Position numbers and translations under genes: made by a program
Shown: piece by piece, positions 18,435 to 26,426 of the stretch
Numbering within the stretch: the stretch's first letter is position 1
How the letters are laid out: each line of letters opens with the position of its first letter
The notes under the pieces: model-generated
The model's input: the letters and a program-made list of their open reading frames with translations, nothing else
The model's database searches: none
Told to the model about the DNA's origin: nothing
DNA from: Microvirga sp. KLBC 81
Lineage (GTDB): Bacteria > Pseudomonadota > Alphaproteobacteria > Rhizobiales > Beijerinckiaceae
Direction of reading: 5' to 3'
Assembly: GCF_003075415.1 (NCBI RefSeq)
Contig: NZ_QDAH01000015.1
Location: 28,128-92,127 of the forward strand
DNA length: 64,000 nucleotides

Positions 18435-19718
18435 TTAAGCCGCGTCCAGAGCCTGATTGAGATCCTCGATCAGGTCTTCCGTGTCCTCAAGGCCGATAGA
18501 GAGGCGCACTACCTCCGGGCCGGCACCGGCCTGAGTCTTTTGCTCGTCGGTGAGCTGGCGGTGCGTGGTCGAGGCTGGGTGGATTACCAGCGAGCGCGTA
18601 TCGCCGATATTGGCAAGATGCGAGAACAGCTTGAGGTTCGACACGAGCTTCACGCCTGCCTCGTAGCCGCCCTTCAGGCCGAAGGTGAACACCGCGCCTG
18701 CTCCCTTCGGGCAGTACTGCTTGGCGAGGTTATGATAACGGTCCGAGCGCAGGCCCGGATAGCTGACCCAGGACACCTTGCTATGGTTCGCCAGATGCTC
18801 GGCAACGGCGAGAGCATTGTCTGAATGGCGCTGCATGCGCAGTGGCAGGGTCTCGATGCCGTTGAGAATCAGGAAGGCGTTGAAGGGCGAGAGGGCAGGA
18901 CCGAGATCGCGCAGGCCGAGCACGCGGGCGGCAATGGCGAAGCCGAAATTGCCGAAGGTCTCGCCCAGCACCATGCCGCCGTATTCGGGGCGGGGCTTGG
19001 AGAGCATGGGATAGCGGTCATCGCCGGCGAAGTTGAACGAGCCGCCATCCACGATCAGGCCGCCAACCGAGTTGCCGTGACCGCCAAGGAACTTGGTGGC
19101 CGAGTGCACGATGATGTCGGCGCCATGCTCGAAGGGACGGATCAGGTACGGCGAGGCCATCGTGTTGTCCACGATGAACGGAATGCGATGCTTCTTGGCG
19201 ATAGCCGCGATGGCCTGCAAGTCGACGATTACGCCACCCGGATTGGCGATCGATTCGACGAAGATCGCCTTGGTCTTCGGCGTGACGGCTGCCTCGAAGG
19301 TCGAGGGATCATCGGAATCGGCCCAGACCACGTTCCATCCGAAGTTCTTGTAGGCATGATTGAACTGGTTGATCGAGCCGCCATAGAGCTTCTTGGCGGC
19401 GATGAACTCATCGCCCGGTTGAAGCAGCGTGTGGAAGGTCAGGAACTCCGCCGCGTGGCCAGATGCGACGGCGAGAGCTGCCGTGCCGCCCTCAAGCGCC
19501 GCGACGCGCTCCTCCAGAACGGAGCAGGTAGGATTGCCGATGCGCGAATAGATGTTGCCGAAAGCCTGCAGGCCGAAGAGAGACGCCGCGTGATCAACGT
19601 CGTCGAACACGAAGGACGTGGTCTGATAGATCGGCGTGGCACGGGCGCCGGTCGCGGCGTCGGGGGCGGCCCCCGCATGAATGGCGAGCGTGTTGAAGCC
19701 TGGCAGACGGTCAGACAT
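18435..19718 (-). CDS. metY: O-acetylhomoserine sulfhydrylase (PLP enzyme)
   Basis: The 427-residue protein belongs to the Cys/Met-metabolism PLP family. It makes homocysteine (or methionine) from O-acetylhomoserine and sulfide or methanethiol. Evidence includes [18 protein letters not shown] at the N-terminus, SGHAAEF in the cofactor-phosphate region, [10 protein letters not shown], and the PLP-lysine Lys209 in [11 protein letters not shown]. Length and the YSRIGNPT motif fit the OAH sulfhydrylase branch rather than cystathionine gamma-synthase (about 380-400 residues). It has its own promoter with a candidate operator upstream. Confidence 0.9.
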   Translation of the reverse strand: MSDRLPGFNTLAIHAGAAPDAATGARATPIYQTTSFVFDDVDHAASLFGLQAFGNIYSRIGNPTCSVLEERVAALEGGTAALAVASGHAAEFLTFHTLLQPGDEFIAAKKLYGGSINQFNHAYKNFGWNVVWADSDDPSTFEAAVTPKTKAIFVESIANPGGVIVDLQAIAAIAKKHRIPFIVDNTMASPYLIRPFEHGADIIVHSATKFLGGHGNSVGGLIVDGGSFNFAGDDRYPMLSKPRPEYGGMVLGETFGNFGFAIAARVLGLRDLGPALSPFNAFLILNGIETLPLRMQRHSDNALAVAEHLANHSKVSWVSYPGLRSDRYHNLAKQYCPKGAGAVFTFGLKGGYEAGVKLVSNLKLFSHLANIGDTRSLVIHPASTTHRQLTDEQKTQAGAGPEVVRLSIGLEDTEDLIEDLNQALDAA

Positions 19719-19759
19719 TGGTGGGAGCCCTTTTCCTTTGGGGATGATGTTCTGTTCTC

Positions 19760-19788
19760 TTTAAAGAACGAAACGTTCTTCCGGTCAA
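19760..19788 (-). promoter_or_regulatory. metY promoter with palindromic operator in the spacer
   Basis: Read on the minus strand: -35 TTGACC (19788-19783), 17-base spacer, -10 TTTAAA (19765-19760). The spacer holds the perfect palindrome AAGAACG-TTT-CGTTCTT (19780-19764), placed where a repressor would block RNA polymerase. The binding protein is unknown. Confidence 0.6.
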
Positions 19789-19813
19789 GGAGCACTGAAG
19801 GTTCCCTTTTAAA

Positions 19814-20338
19814 CTATGGGCGATTGAGCCCGAGCTTCTGGAAGCCCTTGCCGGAGAGAACAGGCTTCTTTGAGCTGATCATCCGTGAGTTCACGCCCTG
19901 CCAGGAGATCTCGCCCGAGAGACGGCCGAACTCGATCTTGGGGCAGCGGTCCATCACGACCTTCAGGCCCTTGGCCTCCGCCCTGGCGGCAGCCTCGTCG
20001 TTGCGGACGGAGAGCTGCATCCAGAGCACCTTCGGCAGGGGATCGAGAGCAAGGGCCTCGTCCGTTATCGGGCCTGCGGCCTCCGAATTGCGGAAGATCT
20101 CAACCATGTCGATAGGGCCGGGCACTTCGGCGAGTGAGCCATAGACCTTCTTGCCGAGCAGCTCGGTGCCGGCGATCCCCGGATTGACGGGGATGACGTC
20201 ATAGCCCCGCTCCAGCAGGTACTTGGTGACGATCCAGCTCGGGCGGGCGGGGCTCGCCGAGGCGCCCACGAGCGCGATGGTCTTCACGGTGTTGAGAATG
20301 CCGCGGATGTAATCGTTTGGGTAATTGCTGTGATCCAT
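19814..20338 (-). CDS. CoA-binding domain protein (YccU-like)
   Basis: The 174-residue protein has a Rossmann-like CoA_binding_2 fold: TIALVGASASPARPS at the N-terminus, GYDVIPVNPG, and KVLWMQLSVRND, then the conserved MDRCPKIE near the C-terminus. The family resembles the CoA-binding part of succinyl-CoA synthetase but is free-standing; its role is unsettled. The start at ATG 20338 (MDHSNYPND) is preferred to the upstream frame. It lies on the same strand upstream of metY, separated by about 95 bases including the metY promoter. Confidence 0.8.
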   Translation of the reverse strand: MDHSNYPNDYIRGILNTVKTIALVGASASPARPSWIVTKYLLERGYDVIPVNPGIAGTELLGKKVYGSLAEVPGPIDMVEIFRNSEAAGPITDEALALDPLPKVLWMQLSVRNDEAAARAEAKGLKVVMDRCPKIEFGRLSGEISWQGVNSRMISSKKPVLSGKGFQKLGLNRP

Positions 20339-20388
20339 GGCGGGAACGTATGGGAAAGGGCAGGGCAGTTCAACGAGCATCGTGAAAA

Positions 20389-20826
20389 ATGGCATCTCAT
20401 CACCCGATCATGAGCAAGGACGAACTGACCGGCTTCCTGGATCGGGAGTTCCCCCAGATCCATGAAGGCGGGCAGACCTTCTTCGTCGATGAGATCGGGC
20501 CGCTCCGTGCACGGATGCGCATGGATTATCACGACCGCCACTTGCGCCCCGGCGGCACCATCTCAGGCCCCTCCATGATGACCTTGGCGGATCTCGCGCT
20601 CTATGCAGCGATCCTCGCCCATATCGGCCCCGTAGCGCTCGCCGTTACCACGAGCCTCAACTTCAATTTCCTCAGAAAGCCCGAGCCCCGTGCCCTGATC
20701 GCCGATTGCAGGTTGCTCAAGCTCGGCAAGCGCCTTGCCGTGGGAGAGGTTTCGATCTTCTCCGAAGGCAGCCCCGATGTGGTCTGCCACGCGACCGGAA
20801 CCTATTCGATCCCGAATCGCCGATAG
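20389..20826 (+). CDS. PaaI-type hotdog-fold thioesterase
   Basis: The 145-residue protein has the hotdog pattern: RMRMDYHDRHLRPGGTISG, the central helix MMTLADLALYAAIL, and strands TTSLNFNFLRKPEP and GEVSIF. It is probably an acyl-CoA thioesterase acting in the cytoplasm; substrate unknown. The ATG at 20389 has a GTGAAAA-type site; ATG 20410 is an alternative. It is divergent from the CoA-binding gene. Confidence 0.8.
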   Translation: MASHHPIMSKDELTGFLDREFPQIHEGGQTFFVDEIGPLRARMRMDYHDRHLRPGGTISGPSMMTLADLALYAAILAHIGPVALAVTTSLNFNFLRKPEPRALIADCRLLKLGKRLAVGEVSIFSEGSPDVVCHATGTYSIPNRR

Positions 20827-20843
20827 GAGTGGCACGTCTGCCC

Positions 20844-21482
20844 TTATTGGGAGGCCTGCTGCTGGGCGGCCACCAGAGCATCGTCAATCTCCCGCGCGCG
20901 GATGGCGGCTGGCCGTGAATTGATCCGCCCCCAATAGGCCTCGAAGGCGGGACGCTTCTCGAGCGTACCGAACATCATGCCCCAGCCGATCTGCGAGCCG
21001 ACATAGACATCCGCTGCGCTGAAGCGGTCGCCGGCAATGTATTCGAATTGGGTGACGGCATATTCCAGGGCGTTCGTGACGTCTTCGATGCAGCCATAGC
21101 CGACCATGCCACGTCGTTCATCCGGCACCTGAAACCCAAGAGCTTTGTTGCTCAGACAAGCCTCGACAGGTCCGGCGGCAAAGAACATCCAGCGGTAATA
21201 TGGTCCACGGCGGGAATCGCCAGGCAGAGGCGCAAGCCCCGCCTCAGGAAAGGCATCGGCCAGATAGGCGCAGATGGCGGCCGCTTCCGTAACAACTGTG
21301 CCCTTGTGAATGATCGTCGGCACTTTCCCCATTGGATTGAAGGCGAGGTAGTCCGGACTCTTCATGGAGGTTCCGAACTGCAGAATCTCTGTCTTGTAAG
21401 GGCGGCCAGCCTCCTCGAGCATCCAGCGGACGATCCGTCCGCGTGACTTGGGATGGGTGTAGAAGATGAGATCGTCAGCCAT
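20844..21482 (-). CDS. Glutathione S-transferase
   Basis: The 212-residue protein has the thioredoxin-like N-terminal domain (FYTHPKSRGRIVRWMLEEAG; glutathione-site GKVPTII and TEAAAICAYLAD) and an all-helical C-terminal domain with the N-capping DRFSAADVYVGSQ motif. It conjugates glutathione to electrophiles or acts as a peroxidase; substrate unknown. A GAGGAAA site precedes the ATG. Confidence 0.87.
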   Translation of the reverse strand: MADDLIFYTHPKSRGRIVRWMLEEAGRPYKTEILQFGTSMKSPDYLAFNPMGKVPTIIHKGTVVTEAAAICAYLADAFPEAGLAPLPGDSRRGPYYRWMFFAAGPVEACLSNKALGFQVPDERRGMVGYGCIEDVTNALEYAVTQFEYIAGDRFSAADVYVGSQIGWGMMFGTLEKRPAFEAYWGRINSRPAAIRAREIDDALVAAQQQASQ

Positions 21483-21651
21483 GGTTGTTTCCTCATAGAA
21501 CAGAGCAGGCGAGAGGACGATAGCTGTACAGTTCGAAATGGCAAATCACGTGTGGTCCTATAATACCACAAGTTAGGTAATTAGATACCGCATGTACATA
21601 AAGCATTGTTTCTTTTATGTTTTTTGCTGCCGTCGTTGTGCATAAACGCCG

Positions 21652-21680
21652 TTGACTTGCGGGCGCAAAATCACTAAACA
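21652..21680 (+). promoter_or_regulatory. Promoter of rplM-rpsI
   Basis: -35 TTGACT (21652-21657), 17-base spacer, -10 TAAACA (21675-21680). The predicted start of transcription near 21687 leaves a leader of about 77 bases. Confidence 0.6.
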
Positions 21681-21687
21681 CCACTCA

Positions 21688-21746
21688 CTCGCCGCCGCAT
21701 TTCGCGGCGGTTTGTCGTTTTTCAGAACCTGAGCCCCGACGGGCTC
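21688..21746 (+). promoter_or_regulatory. Structured 5' leader of rplM
   Basis: Two hairpins: CCGCCGC / GCGGCGG (21692-21710), followed by TTTGTCGTTTTT, then GAGCCC / GGGCTC (21731-21746). The first looks like a weak attenuator placed at the very start of the transcript. Autoregulation of L13-S9 by such a leader is known in other bacteria, but here it is inferred. Confidence 0.45.
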
Positions 21747-21763
21747 CAACGGGAAACAGCGCA

Positions 21764-22228
21764 ATGAAGACTACGACTTCGCTGAAGCCCGCCGAGGTCG
21801 AGAAGAAGTGGGTTGTGATCGACGCGAAGGGCCTCGTTGTGGGCCGTCTCGCGACGATCGTGGCGATGCGCCTGCGTGGCAAGCACAAGGCAAGCTACAC
21901 GCCCCACGTCGACTGCGGCGACAATGTTATCGTCATCAACGCCGACAAGGTGGTGTTCACCGGCCGCAAGCGCGAGCAGAAGGTGTACTATCACCACACC
22001 GGTTATCCGGGCGGCATCAAGGAGCGCACCGCCAAGTTCATCCTGGACGGCCGCTTCCCTGAGCGCGTGGTCGAGAAGGCTGTGGAGCGCATGCTCCCCC
22101 GCGGCCCGCTTTTCCGCCAGATCATGGGCAACCTGCGCGTCTACGGCGGCGCTGAGCATCCGCATACCGCTCAGCAGCCGGAGGTGCTCGACGTGGCTGC
22201 TCTCAATGCCAAGAACGTGAGGGCCTAA
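21764..22228 (+). CDS. rplM: 50S ribosomal protein L13
   Basis: The 154-residue protein has the L13 pattern throughout: [45 protein letters not shown], and [18 protein letters not shown]. Length is normal. It forms an operon with rpsI, whose ATG is 3 bases after its stop, the universal L13-S9 pair. A GGGAAA site precedes the ATG. Confidence 0.98.
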   Translation: MKTTTSLKPAEVEKKWVVIDAKGLVVGRLATIVAMRLRGKHKASYTPHVDCGDNVIVINADKVVFTGRKREQKVYYHHTGYPGGIKERTAKFILDGRFPERVVEKAVERMLPRGPLFRQIMGNLRVYGGAEHPHTAQQPEVLDVAALNAKNVRA

Positions 22229-22231
22229 TCC

Positions 22232-22708
22232 ATGGCGACCCTTCAGTCTCTCGCCGATCTGGGTCAGAACGCCCAGGCCGCCGCTCCGGAAGCTCCGAAG
22301 CATGTCCAGAAGCTCGACTCCCTTGGTCGCGCTTACGCCACCGGCAAGCGTAAGGACGCTGTCGCCCGCGTGTGGATCAAGCCCGGTTCCGGCAAGATCA
22401 CCATCAACGACCGCGCTGTCGAGGTTTACTTCGCTCGTCCGGTTCTCCGCCTGATCCTGTCGCAGCCGCTGCAGATCGCTCAGCGCGAAGGCCAGTACGA
22501 CATTGTCGTGAACGTCAACGGCGGCGGCCTCTCCGGTCAGGCCGGTGCGGTCCGTCACGGCCTCGCGAAGGCGCTGACCTACTACGAGCCGGAGCTTCGC
22601 GGCCCGCTCAAGAAGGAAGGCTTCCTGACCCGCGATCCGCGCGTCGTCGAGCGTAAGAAGTACGGCAAGAAGAAAGCTCGCCGCAGCTTCCAGTTCTCGA
22701 AGCGCTAA
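22232..22708 (+). CDS. rpsI: 30S ribosomal protein S9
   Basis: The 158-residue protein has an alphaproteobacterial N-terminal extension (about 30 residues) and the S9 core: [39 protein letters not shown], and the C-terminal [17 protein letters not shown], then FQFSKR, whose terminal Arg contacts P-site tRNA. It is followed by an intrinsic terminator. In many Hyphomicrobiales argC follows immediately; here an inverted NTase-HEPN gene is interposed. Confidence 0.98.
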   Translation: MATLQSLADLGQNAQAAAPEAPKHVQKLDSLGRAYATGKRKDAVARVWIKPGSGKITINDRAVEVYFARPVLRLILSQPLQIAQREGQYDIVVNVNGGGLSGQAGAVRHGLAKALTYYEPELRGPLKKEGFLTRDPRVVERKKYGKKKARRSFQFSKR

Positions 22709-22731
22709 TCGCCTCAAGACTGTACATTTCG

Positions 22732-22762
22732 AAAAGGGCGGCTCTCGGGCCGCCCTTTTTGT
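22732..22762 (+). terminator. Rho-independent terminator of rplM-rpsI
   Basis: Stem AAAAGGGCGGC / GCCGCCCTTTTT with a short loop and T-run. Confidence 0.88.
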
Positions 22763-22795
22763 TACAATGCGCCTATCTCAAGGCCCAACAGCCCT

Positions 22796-22830
22796 CCCGC
22801 GTCATGGCCGGGCTTGTACCGACCATCTCG
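22796..22830. repeat. Second-family intergenic repeat, copy b (fragment)
   Basis: CGCGTCATGGCCGGGCTTGT followed by ACCGACCATC matches the start of the family seen at 18.3, 25.1 and 34.0 kb, without the full inverted arm. Confidence 0.45.
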
Positions 22831-22933
22831 ATCCGGAAAAGCGACGTACCTTTCTAAACGAGATCACCGGCACGAGGCTGGTAATGACGTGAGAGGGTGT
22901 CATTCCGCCGAGCGGCCCCGGAATGATGGAGAC

Positions 22934-23845
22934 TTATTGCGCCTTCGCCAGCTTTTCCTCGCAGATGGCGCGCACGATGTCCCGTAGCACCGCGACGCGC
23001 TCGCCAAGCCAGACTAACTCCTCTGTCGTGATGGTGTAGTGCTTGGAATAGCGCGCATCGACGTAGGCGCGCTTGAGCTTCTGAAAGAAGCGCCGCGCCC
23101 TCCGCGTATTGCGTGGCCAAGCCTCGATCAGGCGCGCGTCGAGCTTTTCGCTCATGTCTCGAAGCTTCTCGATGTTGTGCAGTTTTGGCGTGTAGAGCGT
23201 CAGCACCAGCAGCGTGCAGTGATAGAGACGCTCGGTGGCCTGGTGGAGTTCGAAGGCTGCTTTATTGAAGCGTCCCTTGCCTAGATTGCTACTGAAGTCA
23301 TCGAAAAATTCACCGGCACTGGTAAACCAATAATCGAAATACCCTTTCGCCTCCTCATGCGCCGCTTCGGGTGAGAGCGGCTTTGGCTCAGCGAAGGGAT
23401 GGCCCTCGGCCTCGTAGAGCACGATGCCCTCACGCACGATGTCCATGAAGAAGTAGCGGCCGCGCGAGAGCTGATCGTTCACGTCGCCCAAGCTGTGCAC
23501 GATGAACTGGATCGGGTGGTACATGGGGTTGATCAAGTTCTGGCGAAGGAGGCGGTCCTCTGCGCCTTCCCAATAATCGGGATCGGCGAATTCTTCGCCG
23601 TTGACCACCACGAGCAGGTCGTAATCGGAGACATAGCCGGTCACCGGATCGCGCACCGCCTTGCCGCGCGCCTGGGAGCCGTAAAGGATCACCTTGAGGA
23701 TGCGCCCGTTCTTGCGCTCGGACGAGAGCTTGCCTTTCAATGCCTCCTCGAACTCGGCAAAGAGCACGTCGAGCGCCCGGCGTAGGTCGCGCTGCTGCTG
23801 CTCCGGGAGATGATCGAGTTCGCTGTGCATGCCCTTGAGTGTCAT
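22934..23845 (-). CDS. Fused minimal nucleotidyltransferase-HEPN protein
   Basis: The 303-residue protein joins an N-terminal polymerase-beta-like nucleotidyltransferase domain (ILYGSQARGK, with Asp74 and Asp76 in SDYDLLVVV giving the GSx..DxD active site) to a C-terminal helical HEPN domain (about 160-300; HQATERLYHCTLLVLTLY; DARYSKHY as a possible RX3H nuclease-type motif). In split form these are MNT-HEPN toxin-antitoxin pairs; the fused form is widespread but poorly characterised. The ATG 23845 has a GAAGGGA site; the longer upstream frame runs through the divergent argC leader and is rejected. It is convergent with rpsI and divergent from argC. Confidence 0.8.
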   Translation of the reverse strand: MTLKGMHSELDHLPEQQQRDLRRALDVLFAEFEEALKGKLSSERKNGRILKVILYGSQARGKAVRDPVTGYVSDYDLLVVVNGEEFADPDYWEGAEDRLLRQNLINPMYHPIQFIVHSLGDVNDQLSRGRYFFMDIVREGIVLYEAEGHPFAEPKPLSPEAAHEEAKGYFDYWFTSAGEFFDDFSSNLGKGRFNKAAFELHQATERLYHCTLLVLTLYTPKLHNIEKLRDMSEKLDARLIEAWPRNTRRARRFFQKLKRAYVDARYSKHYTITTEELVWLGERVAVLRDIVRAICEEKLAKAQ

Positions 23846-23915
23846 AAAGTCCCTTCCATGCCTAGAGCATCCTTCTTCAGGGGTGAAGGGCGTTTCGGCT
23901 CTCAGGATGGGCTTG

Positions 23916-23945
23916 TTGACAAAAGGCCGTCTGCGCCCGCATAAA
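23916..23945 (+). promoter_or_regulatory. Promoter of the argC leader transcript
   Basis: Perfect -35 TTGACA (23916-23921), 18-base spacer, -10 CATAAA (23940-23945). The predicted start of transcription falls at or next to the ATG at 23952, so the leader peptide would be made from a leaderless mRNA. Confidence 0.6.
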
Positions 23946-23951
23946 CCTCCC

Positions 23952-24014
23952 ATGAACCAGAGCCTCTTCATCATCCGACGCCGAATGATTGCCGCCCCGG
24001 CGCGCGAGCGATGA
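23952..24014 (+). CDS. Arg-rich leader peptide upstream of argC (20 residues)
   Basis: The 20-residue frame MNQSLFIIRRRMIAAPARER has five Arg, three in a row at residues 9-11 (codons CGA CGC CGA at 23976-23984). No Shine-Dalgarno is visible, but the predicted transcript starts at the ATG; leaderless leader-peptide mRNAs are known for the rhizobial trp attenuator. The frame lies between a good promoter and an intrinsic terminator, ahead of argC. Coding status is inferred from this arrangement. Confidence 0.6.
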   Translation: MNQSLFIIRRRMIAAPARER

Positions 24015-24066
24015 CGGCTGTCTTGAAGGCCTGACCGCAAGCCGCGCCGTTGCGCGGCTTTTTTGT
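23979..24066 (+). promoter_or_regulatory. Candidate transcription attenuator of argC
   Basis: Four pairing segments in attenuator order. Segment 1 CGCCG (23979-23983, within the Arg codons) can pair with segment 2 CGGCG (23998-24002). Segment 2, extended to CGGCGCG (23998-24004), can instead pair with segment 3 CGCGCCG (24043-24049). Segment 3 is the 5' arm of the terminator hairpin with segment 4 (24052-24058). A ribosome at the leader stop (24012-24014) would cover segment 2 and allow termination; stalling at the Arg codons would free segment 2 to block it. Confidence 0.6.
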
Positions 24067-24067
24067 T
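24039..24067 (+). terminator. Intrinsic terminator in the argC leader
   Basis: Stem AAGCCGCGC / GCGCGGCTT (24039-24047 with 24052-24060), loop CGTT, then an unbroken run of six T at 24059-24064. No completed plus-strand gene other than the leader peptide precedes it. Confidence 0.8.
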
Positions 24068-24134
24068 TCTCCAGAACCCTATTGGCGTTATTGGCTTTAG
24101 CTTCATCGGCGGCCACAGGTGGATCAGATCGACC

Positions 24135-25103
24135 ATGACAACCATGACCCAGAATTCTGCGGATCTCTCTCAGGGCACGAAGACCGTCTTCATCGACGGT
24201 GAGGCGGGCACAACGGGCCTCGGCATTCGCGAGCGCCTGAAAAGCGTACCGGGAGTCTCTATCCGCAGCATCGATCCCGAACGCCGCAAGGATCCCGAAG
24301 CTAAGCGTGAGATTCTCGCCGAGGTCGACCTCGTGGTGCTATGCCTCCACGACGATGCCGCACGGGAGACGGTTTCTCTCGTCGATGGCTTGAGCGGCAG
24401 GAAGCCGAAGATCCTCGATGCCAGCACCGCACATCGCGTGAGTCCTGGTTGGGCCTATGGCTTTGCGGAACTGACCTCGGAGCAGAAGCGGGCGGTTGCG
24501 ACCGCCGAGCGCGTCGCCAATCCCGGCTGCTACCCCACCGGTGCCATCGCGCTCCTGCGCCCCCTGGTCGATGCCGGCCTGATCCCGCCTGACTACCCGA
24601 TCAGCGTGAATGCCGTCAGCGGCTATAGCGGCGGAGGGCGCACGATGATCGAGGCCTACGAGGCCGGCACGGCACCTGCCTTCGAACTCTACGGCCTCGG
24701 CTTCGAGCACAAGCACGTGCCCGAACTTCAGAAGTATACCGGACTGACACGCCGCCCGATCTTTATTCCGTCCGTCGGCAATTTCCGGCAGGGCATGCTG
24801 GTGAGCGTTCCGCTCCATCTCGACATGCTGTCTGGCAAGCCGAAGGCGATCGAGCTGGAGAAGGCATTGATCGAGCGCTACCAGGGCGGTGGTCTCGTGA
24901 GCGTCGTACCGACGATCTCCGAGGGCAGGAAGATTGAGCGTATCGAGCCTGAGGCGCTCAACGACACGGACCGCCTTGAACTCTTCGTCTTCAGGCACGA
25001 CAGCTACAGCCACGCGGTGCTGGTGGCACGCCTCGACAATCTCGGTAAAGGCGCCTCGGGCGCTGCGGTGCAGAACATCCAGCTCATGCTCGGGCTGGCC
25101 TAA
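24135..25103 (+). CDS. argC: N-acetyl-gamma-glutamyl-phosphate reductase
   Basis: The 322-residue NADP enzyme of arginine synthesis reduces N-acetylglutamyl phosphate to the semialdehyde. It has a Rossmann N-terminus ([19 protein letters not shown]) and the catalytic Cys132 in [14 protein letters not shown]. Later come [26 protein letters not shown] and [20 protein letters not shown]. Length suits the short type 2 ArgC branch common in alphaproteobacteria. AGGTGG lies about 11 bases before ATG 24135. It is preceded by a candidate arginine attenuator and followed by a perfect hairpin. Confidence 0.93.
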   Translation: MTTMTQNSADLSQGTKTVFIDGEAGTTGLGIRERLKSVPGVSIRSIDPERRKDPEAKREILAEVDLVVLCLHDDAARETVSLVDGLSGRKPKILDASTAHRVSPGWAYGFAELTSEQKRAVATAERVANPGCYPTGAIALLRPLVDAGLIPPDYPISVNAVSGYSGGGRTMIEAYEAGTAPAFELYGLGFEHKHVPELQKYTGLTRRPIFIPSVGNFRQGMLVSVPLHLDMLSGKPKAIELEKALIERYQGGGLVSVVPTISEGRKIERIEPEALNDTDRLELFVFRHDSYSHAVLVARLDNLGKGASGAAVQNIQLMLGLA

Positions 25104-25112
25104 TACGAAATG

Positions 25113-25149
25113 CCTCGTCATGGCCGGGACAAGCCCGGCCATGACGAGG
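25113..25149. repeat. Perfect hairpin after argC; second-family repeat, copy c
   Basis: 16-base perfect arms (25113-25128 and 25134-25149), CCTCGTCATGGCCGGG and its complement, with a 5-base loop. It belongs to the CATGGCCGGG family and probably also serves as a transcript end. Confidence 0.75.
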
Positions 25150-25167
25150 TGGTTTTGTCGAAGAAGT

Positions 25168-26043
25168 CTATCGGCCCCTGCTCGTATCCGGCTGAGCCTC
25201 CTCGAAGGCGACGAAGCGCTGGCGCTGCTCGCCGAGGCCTTCGATGCCGAGGGTCACCACGTCGCCAGCCTTCAGATAGCGCGGCGGCTTCATGCCCATG
25301 CCGACGCCGGGCGGCGTGCCGGTGGTGATCACATCGCCCGGCTCCAGGATCATGAAGTGGGAGACGTAGGATACGATCTTCGCCACGTTGAAGATCATTG
25401 TCGTGGTGGAGCCGTTCTGCACGCGCTCGCCGTTCACGTCGAGCCACATGGAGAGATTCTGCGGATCGGGAATCTCGTCCTTCGTCACGAGCCAGGGACC
25501 GAGGGGACCGAAGGTCGGGCAGCCCTTGCCCTTGGTCCACGTGCCACCGCGCTCCAGCTGGAATTCGCGCTCGGAGACGTCGTTGCAGACGCAGTAGCCG
25601 GCCACGTAGCCCAAGGCTTCGTTAGCGCCGACATAGGAAGCGTGCTCGCCGATCACGATGGCGAGTTCAACCTCCCAATCGGTCTTCTGGGATCCCCGAG
25701 GAATGATGACATCGTCGTTGGGGCCGACGATGCACGAGGGCGCCTTATTGAAGACGATGGGCTCCGCCGGAATGGGCGCACCCGTTTCGGCGGCGTGATC
25801 CGCATAGTTCAGGCCGATGGCGATGAAATTGCGGACCTGACCGACGCAGGCGCCGAGGCGCTGTCCCGACGAGGCGAGGGGGAGCGTGCCGGCATCGACA
25901 TTGCGGATGCGGGACAGGCTCTCCGACGACAGAGTTGCGCCTGTAATGTCCGGGACCACGCCAGACAGATCGCGGATCTGCCCTTGGGCATCGACGATTC
26001 CCGGCTTCTCGCGTCCGTATTCCCCAAATCTCACCAGCTTCAT
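25168..26043 (-). CDS. Fumarylacetoacetate hydrolase family protein
   Basis: The 291-residue protein has an FAH_N-like start (MKLVRFGEYGREKPGIVD) and the FAH C-terminal domain with FIAIGLNYADHAAETG, PIVFNKAPSCIVGPND, the metal-ligand WEVELAIVIGE and TGTPPGVGMGMKPPRYLKAG. It cleaves or hydrates 2-keto-diacids or acylpyruvates; in rhamnose or fucose non-phosphorylating routes related enzymes act late, but linkage to the rha cluster 18 kb away is unproven. AGAGGAG precedes ATG 26043. Confidence 0.85.
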   Translation of the reverse strand: MKLVRFGEYGREKPGIVDAQGQIRDLSGVVPDITGATLSSESLSRIRNVDAGTLPLASSGQRLGACVGQVRNFIAIGLNYADHAAETGAPIPAEPIVFNKAPSCIVGPNDDVIIPRGSQKTDWEVELAIVIGEHASYVGANEALGYVAGYCVCNDVSEREFQLERGGTWTKGKGCPTFGPLGPWLVTKDEIPDPQNLSMWLDVNGERVQNGSTTTMIFNVAKIVSYVSHFMILEPGDVITTGTPPGVGMGMKPPRYLKAGDVVTLGIEGLGEQRQRFVAFEEAQPDTSRGR

Positions 26044-26426
26044 CAAGCGCTCCTCTTGTAACGGCACGTTGCTATTTGGTGCATTCGCTGCCTGCCTACA
26101 ATGCATTTTCTAGACGCAAATATGTTGCCGTTTTGCCACGAGGCCTGACAAAGCGCGAAATGTCCCCCACCAGATGCAATGCAGCACAATTGCAGTCGTG
26201 CATTTCAAATACACTGGTTTACATATGAACTAATTGTATTGAATTGTATATTTGGCGGCTAATCTTTCGCATGTTCGAGTATAAGTCAGCAAGTATGGTC
26301 AGTATTTAGGTTTGTTTAAGACATGTTGGGCAGATCATAAGGAGATTGCGGCAGAAATAAAGCATTGGCACATTGCGGCCAATGCGGGATTCCCCGCAAC
26401 AAAACAGAAAAGGGCAGGAATCCTCC
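26044..26426. other. AT-rich divergent promoter region
   Basis: 383 bases upstream of both the FAH gene and the porin gene, strongly AT-rich at about 26095-26300. A 7-base inverted repeat CATTGGC / GCCAATG (26363-26369 with 26378-26384) would form a hairpin in the porin 5' UTR. No gene was seen. Confidence 0.5.

Noticed and set aside
19719..19813. SAM-II type riboswitch upstream of metY
   Set aside because: The leader after the predicted start is only about 34 bases and lacks the pseudoknot sequence; the palindrome fits a protein operator better.
23846..24145. 100-codon N-terminal extension of the NTase-HEPN gene
   Set aside because: It would translate antisense through the argC promoter and leader, lacks family similarity, and a good ribosome site exists at the internal start.
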